Shown here piece after piece: positions 1-6,562 of a stretch of 14,562 nucleotides of DNA. Made by a program: the position numbers and the translations under genes. The first letter of the stretch is position 1, and each line of letters starts with the position of its first letter. The notes below the pieces were generated by a model. It had not been told where the DNA came from. It did no database searches and saw only the letters and a list, made by a program, of their open reading frames with translations. The DNA is from JAFAXD01 sp035472475 (lineage in GTDB: Bacteria > Pseudomonadota > Alphaproteobacteria > Rhizobiales > Xanthobacteraceae): the NCBI GenBank assembly GCA_035472475.1, contig DATIPA010000093.1:1-14562 (forward strand), in the 5' to 3' direction.

Positions 1-748
1 GATCGGCTCCGGCCTGCTCTGGCTCGCTTTCAACTGGCGACTGACGCACACCGACGAGCCGTTCCTGCCGCTGACGGTGCTGTCAAATCCGGTCGTGCGC
101 GCCGGAACCCTCGCGGCGTCCTTCGCGGTCGGCTCGCAGATTGGGCTCACGATCTACATGCCGCTTTATTACGAGAATGTATACGGATTGTCCCCGAGCA
201 ACGCCGGGTGGGCGTTGATTCCGATCGCCGTCATGACGACACCCGGTTCGGTTTTGTCCGGCCAGGTCATGGTCCGGTTTCGGCATTACAAATGGTTGCC
301 GATGATCGGACTGTCGGTCGCCGCACTCACGCATGTGTTTCTGGCGTGCTGGCCGACAGCGCCGCTGTGGCTCGTGATCACGGCGCTGTGCGTGATCGGC
401 ACCGGCGTCGGGACCGTGTTCTCGGTCGCAACGGTGAGCATCCAGAATGCCGTTTCGCGGTTCCAGGTCGGGGTGGCGACCGGCGTGATGAATTTCTTTC
501 GCGCGCTGTTTTCGGCCCTGGTGGTGGCCGTGATGGGGGCAATCGTGCTCGCGTACGTGGGCGGGGAGGGGCGGGCGGTCGACGCGCTTGCGACCGCAGG
601 GACCGGCGGCGTTGATCTCGCCGGCGCATTCCGCTGGGTGTTTGTTTGCGGGGCTGTCTTCCTGATGTTTTCGCTGGTCGCGCTGCTGATCATGGAGGAA
701 CGCCCGTTACGCGGTCGCAGCGAGATGCCGACCGGGCGACCGAAATGA
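1..748 (+). CDS. DHA2-type MFS drug efflux transporter, C-terminal part
   Basis: This is the C-terminal 248 residues of an inner-membrane proton-driven efflux transporter; the reading frame is open at the left edge (first whole codon at base 2), so the start lies outside. The visible part holds about six hydrophobic segments separated by short loops: one at the very start, then around TLAASFAVGSQIGLTIYMPL, ALIPIAVMTTPG, LPMIGLSVAALTHVFLACW, VITALCVIGTGVGTVFSVAT and the last ending in VFLMFSLVALLIMEERPLRG. The sequence YENVYGLSPSNAGWALIP matches the loop-plus-helix typical of the DHA2 (EmrB/QacA) family, and the VATGVMNFFRALFSAL segment matches its late helices. The tail is short and basic. 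The drug specificity cannot be read. It converges on the protease gene at 798-1547, 49 bases away. Family assignment is firm from sequence pattern; substrate is unknown. Confidence 0.85.
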   Translation, partial: IGSGLLWLAFNWRLTHTDEPFLPLTVLSNPVVRAGTLAASFAVGSQIGLTIYMPLYYENVYGLSPSNAGWALIPIAVMTTPGSVLSGQVMVRFRHYKWLPMIGLSVAALTHVFLACWPTAPLWLVITALCVIGTGVGTVFSVATVSIQNAVSRFQVGVATGVMNFFRALFSALVVAVMGAIVLAYVGGEGRAVDALATAGTGGVDLAGAFRWVFVCGAVFLMFSLVALLIMEERPLRGRSEMPTGRPK

Positions 749-778
749 CTATGGCGGCCCGACGCCGGCTCGTCACGC

Positions 779-797
779 GCGGCAATACAATTGCTGC
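779..797. terminator. weak hairpin between convergent genes
   Basis: GCGGCAAT (779-786) can pair with ATTGCTGC (790-797) across a 3-base loop, eight pairs including one G-U. It fills most of the 49-base gap between the convergent transporter and protease genes, where a shared terminator would be expected. There is no clear T-run on either side, so the role as a terminator is inference. Confidence 0.3.
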
Positions 798-1547
798 TTA
801 GGGCAACGGGCTGCCGAGCTTAGCGGCCTGATCGACAATCCACCCGCGGTAGCGCACCAGCGGCGTGACACCGGTCAGCCCGCCGCAGCCTTCGGTCATG
901 CCGGGGCCGGTCGACCAACTCACAAGCCCGATCACGGTCAATGGCTCCGAGGTGGTAAACACGGGCGCGCCGGAATCTCCGGTACACGCGCCAAAGCCGC
1001 CCGTGCTGCCCGCATTCGGATCGAGCAGGCGAATCTGAAGACCGCCGGGCTGCCCGGTCGCGCTCAGGGTCGCGGCGCGGACCTGTCCTCCCGTGCGTCC
1101 GTCACCACGCACCGCAACGCCGTAGCCGGCGACAAGAAAGCGATCGCCAACCGCAACCGGTTCCGGTGACGGCATGAGCCGGGCCGGGGCGAGGTCGGCC
1201 GGCTGTGCCAACTTTAGCAAGGCGACATCGGCGGTCGCCCGATGCCCCAGCAACGCCTTCAGCTCGAATTGCGGATGGCGGGCGATTTTAGCGACGTCGC
1301 GCAAGACGGGCTGCTGCTTGGCGTCATGCTCGACGAGTTTGTAATCGGCGCCCGGTGTCACGCAATGCGCGACGGTCAGCACGAGATCGCGCGCCAGCGC
1401 GACGCCGGTGCAGAAATTTCCGCGCGAACCGACGATCAGGGCCACCCGGCGCGCCACCGCGTCGCTCGCCGGCGGCGCGCCGCCGACCATGGCGAGCGCC
1501 AAGGAAGCCGCACCCGCAAAAACGAGAGAGAGGAGGACGCGCCGCAT
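798..1547 (-). CDS. secreted trypsin-fold (S1 family) serine protease
   Basis: A 249-residue secreted endopeptidase of the chymotrypsin fold. Residues 1-19 form a signal peptide ending in ALA. The catalytic triad is visible: His61 in TVAHC, Asp107 in TADVALLKL and Ser192 in GDSGAP. Cys46/Cys62 and Cys188/Cys221 sit where the conserved S1 disulfides fall, and LVSWS (208-212) is the substrate-binding strand. The residue six before the catalytic Ser, which is Asp189 in trypsin, is Gly186 here, so cleavage after Arg or Lys is not predicted. If the signal peptide is cut after Ala19 the mature chain begins MVGG, like the activated IVGG terminus of S1 proteases. The ATG at 1547 gives the full signal peptide but has no Shine-Dalgarno sequence. 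It probably acts in the periplasm or outside the cell. It stands alone and divergent from the PepSY/FeuPQ-like unit. Target unknown. Confidence 0.9.
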   Translation of the reverse strand: MRRVLLSLVFAGAASLALAMVGGAPPASDAVARRVALIVGSRGNFCTGVALARDLVLTVAHCVTPGADYKLVEHDAKQQPVLRDVAKIARHPQFELKALLGHRATADVALLKLAQPADLAPARLMPSPEPVAVGDRFLVAGYGVAVRGDGRTGGQVRAATLSATGQPGGLQIRLLDPNAGSTGGFGACTGDSGAPVFTTSEPLTVIGLVSWSTGPGMTEGCGGLTGVTPLVRYRGWIVDQAAKLGSPLP

Positions 1548-1553
1548 TGAACG

Positions 1554-1582
1554 ATCAGCGGCGAGCGGTCAGCCTTTGTCAA
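1554..1582 (-). promoter_or_regulatory. possible promoter of the serine protease
   Basis: On the - strand a perfect TTGACA (1582-1577) is followed 17 bases later by GCTGAT (1559-1554), a poor -10 match (3 of 6). A start point about seven bases beyond would coincide with the A of the protease ATG at 1547. That would fit the lack of a ribosome binding site, as in a leaderless mRNA. Seen: the hexamer and the spacing. Inferred: function. Confidence 0.25.
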
Positions 1583-1638
1583 CGGTGCCCGTGCAAGACC
1601 CTTGACGGGCCGGTCCGTTACGGCGATGCCGGCGGCCG

Positions 1639-1940
1639 ATGCGCCACCGATTCGCTGTTCTGATCATTCTCACCCTCGTGGCGATCGGGCGGCCGCCGCC
1701 GAACCGCGTCATTGCCTCTCCTCCGAGGAGCGCCGGCAAGCCATCAAGGCCCACAAGCTGGTGCCCGTCGGCAGGGCAATCCGCCGGGTGAAGGCGCACT
1801 ACCAGGGCGATTTGCTGGCGGTCGGCTTGTGCGAGCAGGGAAAGCGGCTTGTCTATGTGCTGACAGTATTGCCGCGCAGTGGCAAAGTAGTCCATGCATC
1901 GGTGGATGCCGCTACCGGCGCCATGGTGGGCGGGTCGTGA
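1639..1940 (+). CDS. FeuN-like small periplasmic PepSY protein, apparent frameshift in signal peptide
   Basis: The likely ancestral product is a small secreted protein of about 100 residues. From ATG 1639 one frame reads MRHRFAVLIILTLVAIG, a classic signal peptide. The frame starting at 1689 continues AAAAEPRHCLSSEER and runs to the stop at 1940. One extra G in the GGG at 1687-1689 would fuse them and create an ideal signal peptidase site. As given, the signal-peptide frame stops at 1789-1791, and the body is open only from starts such as TTG 1602 or ATG 1626, which give no signal peptide. The body (VGRAIRRVKAHYQGDLLAVG, then LVYVLTVLPRSGKVVHASVD) has the helix-plus-strands pattern of a PepSY domain, with two cysteines. 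It precedes the FeuP-like regulator by 33 bases, the position where Sinorhizobium meliloti carries feuN, a periplasmic negative regulator of FeuQ. Homology to FeuN is inferred from position, size and predicted location. It may be a sequencing error, a pseudogene, or a cytosolic variant. Confidence 0.65.
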
Positions 1941-1973
1941 CCCGGCCGCCGCAGATCACCGGCAGGAGAACAC

Positions 1974-2660
1974 ATGCGCCTCCTCGTCATCGAGGATGAT
2001 CCCGATCTCAACCGCCAGCTCGCGACGGCCTTGACCGAGGCGGGCTACGTGGTTGATCGCGCGTTCGATGGCGAGGAAGGGCATTATCTCGGCGAGTCGG
2101 AGCCTTACGACGCCGTCATTCTCGACATCGGCCTTCCCAAGATGGACGGTATTTCGGTTCTGGAAGCATGGCGGCGCGCGGGCCGTGCCATGCCGGTGTT
2201 GCTGCTCACGGCGCGCGATCGCTGGAGCGACAAGGTGCAGGGCTTCGATGCCGGCGCCGACGACTACGTGGCCAAGCCGTTTCATCTTGAAGAGGTGCTC
2301 GCGCGCATTCGCGCGTTGCTGCGCCGCTCGGTCGGCCATGCCAAGAGCGAGTTCACCTGCGGGCCCGTCCGTCTCGACTCACGCACCGGCCGCGTCACCG
2401 TTGACGGCAATCCCGTGAAGCTGACGTCGCACGAATACCGGTTGTTGTCTTATTTGATGCATCACACTGGACGTGTGGTCTCACGCACTGAATTGGTGGA
2501 ACATCTCTACGATCAGGATTTCGACCGCGACTCCAACACCATTGAGGTGTTCGTCGGTCGCATCCGCAAGAAGCTCGGCGTCGACGTAATCCAGACCGTC
2601 CGCGGTCTGGGGTATCTGCTCACGCCCCCGAGCGAAACGCGTCCGGGTGATGCGCGCTAA
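1974..2660 (+). CDS. feuP: OmpR/PhoB-type response regulator, FeuP-like
   Basis: A 228-residue DNA-binding response regulator. Residues 1-115 are the receiver domain, with the acidic pair Asp8/Asp9, phospho-acceptor Asp51 (VILDIGLP), Thr79 and Lys101 (AKPF). Residues about 128-222 are the winged-helix domain, with LTSHEYRLLSYLM, the recognition-helix region SNTIEVFVGRIRKK and the wing TVRGLGYLL. The run RDRWSDKVQG and GEEGHYLGE is what I recall of rhizobial FeuP and PhoP-like regulators. The start has a strong AGGAG at 1964-1968, six to nine bases before the ATG. The 3' end overlaps the kinase gene by 14 bases, so the two are translationally coupled. In S. meliloti FeuP controls genes needed for cyclic glucan export, and in R. 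leguminosarum it was linked to iron uptake; targets here are unknown. Family certain, symbol probable. Confidence 0.88.
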   Translation: MRLLVIEDDPDLNRQLATALTEAGYVVDRAFDGEEGHYLGESEPYDAVILDIGLPKMDGISVLEAWRRAGRAMPVLLLTARDRWSDKVQGFDAGADDYVAKPFHLEEVLARIRALLRRSVGHAKSEFTCGPVRLDSRTGRVTVDGNPVKLTSHEYRLLSYLMHHTGRVVSRTELVEHLYDQDFDRDSNTIEVFVGRIRKKLGVDVIQTVRGLGYLLTPPSETRPGDAR

Positions 2661-4017
2661 CTCACTGGCGCTGCGGCTCTTCCTGTCCGCGACAGTCTGG
2701 ACCGTGCTGATACTGTTCGCCACTGGCGTCGTGCTCTCGACGCTCAATCGCCAGGCGGTGGAACGTTCGTTCGACCGGCGGCTGAGCGTGTACCTGCGCA
2801 CGCTCGTTGCCGAAGTCGCCGCTCCGGAGGAGGGCGGTGAGCGCCCGCCGCAGTCGCTCGGCGAGCCGCTGTTCGAACTGCCGCTGTCGGGGTGGTATTG
2901 GCAGATCACCAAGCTCAACGCCGCCAAGCCCGAGGTACGTTCCTCGCGATCGCTGTGGGACGGCGGCCTGCCGCATCCAAGCGAGCAGGACGCTCCGGTC
3001 GCCGCCGACGGCACCCGCCGGACCTATGTGGATGGGCCGGAAGACCAGCGACTGCGCCTGATCGAGCGCACCGTCGATCTCGGCGACGACGGGCGCTACC
3101 TGATCGCGGTCGCCGGCGACTCGCAGGAGATCGAGGAGGAGACGCGCTCCTTCGACCGCGTCCTTGTTGTCACGTTTGGCACTTTGATTGTCGCGCTCCT
3201 GCTCACCACCATGTTCCAGGTTCGGTTTGGCCTCGCGCCGCTCAAGCGCATCTCGGAGGGCCTGGCTGCAATCAGGGGAGGGACCGCGGAGCGGTTGGAG
3301 GGACAGTTCCCGTTCGAAATCGCCCCGCTGGCGCGCGAGACCAACGCGCTGATCGAGGCTAACCGGGAAATCGTCGAGCGTGCCCGCACCCACGTCGGCA
3401 ATCTGGCGCATGCGCTGAAGACCCCGCTGTCGGTGATGGTCAATGAAGCGACGGCGCGCGGCGGCGATCCGCTCGCCAACAAGGTGCTGGAGCAAGCCGA
3501 TATCATGCGCGACCAGGTGGCCCGCCACCTCGAGCGTGCCCGGCTTGCCACGCGACTGACGGTTGTCGGCGGCGTCACCGACGTGCCTCCCGTGGTCTCG
3601 GCGCTCGCGCGCACCATGGAGAAGATTTATCACGATCGCGGCATCGCGATCGACGTTGAGGCTCCGACGTCGGTGCGGTTCAAGGGCGAACAACCCGATC
3701 TCGAGGAAATGGTCGGCAACCTCGTCGACAACGCGTGCAAATGGGCGCGCTCGCGCGTGAGCATCGAGGTGATGAGCGCGACCGACGGCGCGCAGTCGCT
3801 TGCGCACATTCTGGTCGACGATGATGGCCCGGGGCTCGACGCCGATCAACGCGAGCAGGTTACGCACCGCGGCCAGCGGTTGGATGAAACCAAGCCCGGC
3901 TCGGGGCTTGGGCTGTCGATTGTGGTCGAACTTGCGGCGCTCTACGGCGGGAGTCTGACGCTCGATACCGCACCGATCGGAGGATTGCGCGCGGAGCTGG
4001 TGCTGCCGGCGGCGTGA
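2647..4017 (+). CDS. feuQ: sensor histidine kinase, FeuQ-like
   Basis: A 456-residue inner-membrane histidine kinase partnered with the regulator just upstream (14-base overlap). Layout: first membrane helix about residues 10-32, periplasmic sensor domain about 33-170, second helix about 171-191, HAMP-like linker 192-245, then dimerisation helix with His255 in HVGNLAHALKTPLSVM, and an ATPase domain with the N box at Asn362 (NLVDNACKWA), G1 VDDDGPGL (390-397) and G2 GSGLGLSI (418-425). All catalytic motifs are intact. The start is GTG 2647 or ATG 2650; neither has a strong Shine-Dalgarno, as expected for coupled translation. The HVGNLAHALKTPLSV run is characteristic of FeuQ and PhoQ-like kinases. 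The periplasmic domain, with SGWYWQI, would be where a FeuN-like PepSY protein binds. Signal unknown. Confidence 0.88.
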   Translation: MMRANSLALRLFLSATVWTVLILFATGVVLSTLNRQAVERSFDRRLSVYLRTLVAEVAAPEEGGERPPQSLGEPLFELPLSGWYWQITKLNAAKPEVRSSRSLWDGGLPHPSEQDAPVAADGTRRTYVDGPEDQRLRLIERTVDLGDDGRYLIAVAGDSQEIEEETRSFDRVLVVTFGTLIVALLLTTMFQVRFGLAPLKRISEGLAAIRGGTAERLEGQFPFEIAPLARETNALIEANREIVERARTHVGNLAHALKTPLSVMVNEATARGGDPLANKVLEQADIMRDQVARHLERARLATRLTVVGGVTDVPPVVSALARTMEKIYHDRGIAIDVEAPTSVRFKGEQPDLEEMVGNLVDNACKWARSRVSIEVMSATDGAQSLAHILVDDDGPGLDADQREQVTHRGQRLDETKPGSGLGLSIVVELAALYGGSLTLDTAPIGGLRAELVLPAA

Positions 4018-4035
4018 CGACGGAGGGAAACCTGG

Positions 4036-5463
4036 ATGAGCTCCCCCGACGCCACGCACCCGCATGGGCTGGTTTTGCACAATTGTTTCGTGCTGACGGC
4101 CGTTCTCATCGGAGCGCTGTGCCACGGCTCGAGCTGCGCGGCAGACAATGTCTTGCTCGAGGACCTCCGGTTCCAGATCGGCCGCACGAGTTATCACGTG
4201 CCACGCGTGGAATTCGTAGGCGCAAACCTCGATCGCCAGCAACTGCACGCGCTGTTCGCCGCGGACGGGGCGCAGCCGCTGCACGAACGACTTGCGGCGC
4301 TGTCGGCGCGGGCGGTGAACGTTCCGGAACTGACGGCCGAGTGGTCCTCCACTGAGGGTCGCCAAACCGTGAGCGTTCGCGACCTCAGCCTGCAGAACGT
4401 CGTCGCGGGTAAGGCCGCGCACGTGTCTGCTGGCGAGGTTACGAGCGAGGGCGCGTTCATCGCCTTTGTCGCCATCGGCTCGCTCGGTCTTACGGATCTC
4501 AATTTCGCACGGGCGGCGCGGGTATACGTCGACGGAGCCCGGCCCAGTGACAGGGACGCCGATGCAATCGCGGGCTCGCTTGATCTCACTGCGATCGACG
4601 TGCGCACCAGAAAAGGGTCGACCATGCACGCGGATCGATTCTCGGTGAACACGCTGCGGGCGTTGCCGGGATCAGGCCTCGAGGGCGAAGCAGGGCCCGG
4701 CGAGGTCCAGCGGTACATATCCGGCGTTGGGACGGCGTCACTGACCGGCCTGAACGCCGACGTCGCAAGCGGTGAAACTGTCAGCGACCGCTTCAAAATG
4801 TCCGTGAAGCGCGCCTCGCTCGCTACCGAGCATCCCTACAACGGGATGCCCACCGACGTTGCCCTTACGGTCGATGATTTCGAGCTTTTGCTGCCACAGA
4901 ACGCCGAGACATCGAGCGCGCGCGACTTGCGTGAGATGGGGTACGAGACGATGCACGGCTCACTGCAGGCTGTCGGGTCGTGGAATGAAGCTGCAAGCGA
5001 AATGGTCGGGGATATCACGCTGCGGGTCCGTGACGCCGGTTCGATTGGACTGCGTGCCACGATCGGAAACGTGACCAAGGAGACGTTTGCAAGTACGCCG
5101 GCGGTCGCCGAAGCCGCCAGCAACAAGGCCACGTTCAAGGCGTTTGCCGTTTCGGTCAGCAACAACGGTTTGTTCGAACGCTATCTCGCCAATGAAGCGC
5201 GCAGGCAAAACCGGTCGCCGGATGACATCCGCGCCGACCTCGCCGTTCAATCGGCAGCCGCCGTCGCATCTATTTTGAGTGTCTTCCCCGATGCGGTCGT
5301 TGTTGCAAAAGCAATCGTGGATTTCATCAAGCGGCCGGGCGAGCTCGACCTCGCGGTCAAAGCGAAAGCGCGCAATGGCATCGCATGGGCGGATTTGATC
5401 GCGGCGCTGCCGGTGCCCTCCGACATCGCGGCCAAGCTCAGTATTGCCGCGCACGCGCGGTGA
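4036..5463 (+). CDS. secreted or periplasmic protein of unknown function, co-operonic with FeuPQ-like pair
   Basis: I do not recognise this 475-residue protein by name. Residues 10-36 form a hydrophobic signal segment (VLTAVLIGALCHGSSCAAD) with likely cleavage near residue 35. The mature part is soluble, rich in alternating beta-strand patterns such as DLSLQNVVAGKAAHVSAGEV and DITLRVRDAGSIGLRATIG. A C-terminal stretch, residues about 365-440 (AFAVSVSNNGLFERYLANEA, then PDDIRADLA and FIKRPGELDLAVKAKA), resembles a conserved module I recall in several alphaproteobacterial hypothetical proteins with a strand, a GL-[FV]-ER helix and an F-I-x-x-PG turn. The start has GGAGGG at 4022-4027, and only 18 bases separate it from the kinase stop, so it very likely belongs to the same transcript. 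It could be an effector, ligand or accessory sensor of that system. No catalytic motif is visible. Confidence 0.75.
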   Translation: MSSPDATHPHGLVLHNCFVLTAVLIGALCHGSSCAADNVLLEDLRFQIGRTSYHVPRVEFVGANLDRQQLHALFAADGAQPLHERLAALSARAVNVPELTAEWSSTEGRQTVSVRDLSLQNVVAGKAAHVSAGEVTSEGAFIAFVAIGSLGLTDLNFARAARVYVDGARPSDRDADAIAGSLDLTAIDVRTRKGSTMHADRFSVNTLRALPGSGLEGEAGPGEVQRYISGVGTASLTGLNADVASGETVSDRFKMSVKRASLATEHPYNGMPTDVALTVDDFELLLPQNAETSSARDLREMGYETMHGSLQAVGSWNEAASEMVGDITLRVRDAGSIGLRATIGNVTKETFASTPAVAEAASNKATFKAFAVSVSNNGLFERYLANEARRQNRSPDDIRADLAVQSAAAVASILSVFPDAVVVAKAIVDFIKRPGELDLAVKAKARNGIAWADLIAALPVPSDIAAKLSIAAHAR

Positions 5464-5744
5464 AGCTGGCGGTAGGCAATCACCGGTTCTCGACCACCTT
5501 ACGTTGCGCGTGGCTGCTCTTCGATCGAATTCGCTGGGCGGCCGCATTGACATGCATAACCGCCATGACGCGCCTGCCGATCTGCCGGAGTTCCGATAGA
5601 AATGCCCGTCGAATGCAGACTTCTTGCGGCTCGCCGCGGCGCGCGCTAGCGCCTCGGCCGGAAACCTTACCAAATTGCAATGATCGCGCCCCTGGGTCGG
5701 ATGTTAGCGTTTCATGAAGGGCGAAGGTTGCCAAGGAGTTCGCG
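5464..5744. other. intergenic spacer, no gene recognised
   Basis: This 281-base spacer separates the FeuPQ-like operon from the next + strand gene. It contains a 10-bp perfect palindrome GCGCTAGCGC (5643-5652), also readable as a GGCGC/GCGCC hairpin at 5638-5653. This may help end upstream transcription, though no T-run follows. Short open frames on both strands lack ribosome sites and recognisable products. Confidence 0.4.
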
Positions 5745-6101
5745 ATGAACAGGATTTTGATGACTGTTGCCGCGGCTGCGTTGATGGGCGCGGGCGGCGT
5801 TTCATGGGCTCAGGAGGATGCCGTCAATCCGGCGCCGAAGTACGCGCCAACACCTGCAGTCCAGAACCATCAGGTCAAACACATCGAGGACGGGATCAAC
5901 GCTGCACCGCGCTATCCGACGGTGGCCCCGGTCCACAGCACCAACACGACGCCGATCCAGGACGCCAACAATCCGGCGCCCATCGTAAAATCCGATTCCA
6001 CCACCACGCAGGCCGCGCAAACGCGGCGGGCAAGGACAACCGCTAAGGCGGCCGGAACGCAGCACGCGCGCCGCCACACCCGCAACGCCAGCCATAGCTG
6101 A
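5745..6101 (+). CDS. small secreted basic protein with 24-residue repeats
   Basis: An unrecognised 118-residue secreted protein. The start is well supported by AAGGAG (5733-5738) six bases before the ATG. Residues 1-22 are a signal peptide ending in VSWA before Gln23. The mature part has three copies of a degenerate repeat with an exact 24-residue period: EDAVNPAPKY at 24, EDGINAAPRY at 48 and QDANNPAPIV at 72. It is rich in Pro, Ala, Asn and Thr with no predicted globular core. The C-terminal 30 residues are strongly basic (TRRARTTAKAAGTQHARRHT), which could bind nucleic acid, lipopolysaccharide or other anionic envelope material; that is inference. It is isolated by spacers of 281 and 461 bases, so it is probably a single-gene transcript. 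Function unknown. Confidence 0.7.
   Translation: MNRILMTVAAAALMGAGGVSWAQEDAVNPAPKYAPTPAVQNHQVKHIEDGINAAPRYPTVAPVHSTNTTPIQDANNPAPIVKSDSTTTQAAQTRRARTTAKAAGTQHARRHTRNASHS
5814..5987 (+). repeat. coding tandem repeat, 72-bp period
   Basis: Codons starting at 5814, 5886 and 5958 begin the same protein motif, [EQ]D-x-x-N-[PA]-A-P. The first two units are complete 24-codon units and the third is conserved over about ten codons. DNA identity is only moderate (GAGGATGCC, GAGGACGGG, CAGGACGCC at the unit starts), which suggests an old duplication kept at the protein level. Confidence 0.6.
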
Positions 6102-6115
6102 TCACGCCCAGGGTG

Positions 6116-6229
6116 GCGCGTAGCCCTGCGGCTAGGCGCGGTCAGCGCCTGACGTTTCAAATCGACCGGTTTGGACGGTCGGAGCGCGGCTTGATGGACC
6201 AAGCCGCGGCCCCCGGCGGGCTGCCGGGG
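6116..6229. repeat. cluster of five consecutive hairpins
   Basis: Five stem-loops follow one another. (1) 6116-6125 with 6130-6139, nine of ten pairs, loop CTGC. (2) GTCAG/CTGAC at 6141-6153. (3) CGACCG/CGGTCG at 6163-6181. (4) CGCGGCTTG/CAAGCCGCG at 6185-6208, nine perfect pairs with a 6-base loop. (5) CCCCGGC/GCCGGGG at 6211-6229. The first begins 15 bases after the stop of the 118-residue protein gene, so it may serve as its terminator. None has a long T-run, and the succession is more than one terminator needs. Confidence 0.5.
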
Positions 6230-6321
6230 ACGCGGCGAGCGGCCAAAACTCACACCAAAGTATAGTTGCGTCCGACGCCTCAGCGTGGATGTTGGCCGCG
6301 CTCTTGCCCCATCAAGAGCTT

Positions 6322-6368
6322 CGGTCCCGATCGCTGCCCCCCACCCCACCCAATGGCGGTCGGGACCG
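6322..6368 (+). other. long hairpin with C-rich loop, candidate small-RNA element
   Basis: CGGTCCCGA (6322-6330) pairs perfectly with TCGGGACCG (6360-6368), and the stem extends inward through 6331-6336 with 6354-6359, giving about 12 Watson-Crick and three G-U pairs. The 17-base loop 6337-6353 is composed only of C and A (CCCCCCACCCCACCCAA). Such C-rich single-stranded loops in small RNAs of several bacteria pair with Shine-Dalgarno sequences. The opposite strand has a G-rich loop with G-quadruplex potential. Transcription is not shown. Confidence 0.4.
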
Positions 6369-6562
6369 TTAGCTCCTCGCGAAATCCCCCTGCAGTTCAG
6401 CGTGCCTTGCGAGCCGGATTCCGGACGCAACCCGTTGAATTTGTTGATTGGCCGCGCTTTCGCCCCATTCCTGACCTTTTGCTGATCGGCTGTCGCGGCA
6501 AACTGCCGACATGGGGGAGGATCGCTGAGATTCGCGCGGCGATCTGCTGATGGGGGGATGGG

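Larger units (their letters stand above)
6102..6562. other. structured 461-base intergenic spacer
   Basis: I find no credible protein gene here; open frames inside lack ribosome sites and family resemblance. What it does hold is dense secondary structure: a cluster of five adjacent hairpins at 6116-6229, a 7-bp hairpin at 6300-6319 (GCTCTTG / CAAGAGC) and a long hairpin at 6322-6368. A further small hairpin is CGGCA-AAC-TGCCG near 6500. The right end must contain the promoter and leader of the lipoprotein gene at 6563, but no clear -35/-10 pair stands out. Confidence 0.5.

Noticed and set aside
4123..4140. Possible lipobox in the 475-residue secreted protein (HGSSC)
   Set aside because: Position -3 to the cysteine is Gly rather than Leu or a similar residue, and a normal signal peptidase I site fits better.
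2662..4629. A 655-codon open frame on the - strand opposite the FeuQ-like kinase and the following gene
   Set aside because: It lies antisense to a gene with intact kinase motifs, has the Arg/Gln/His/Asp-rich composition of a high-GC shadow frame, and shows no domain or ribosome site.
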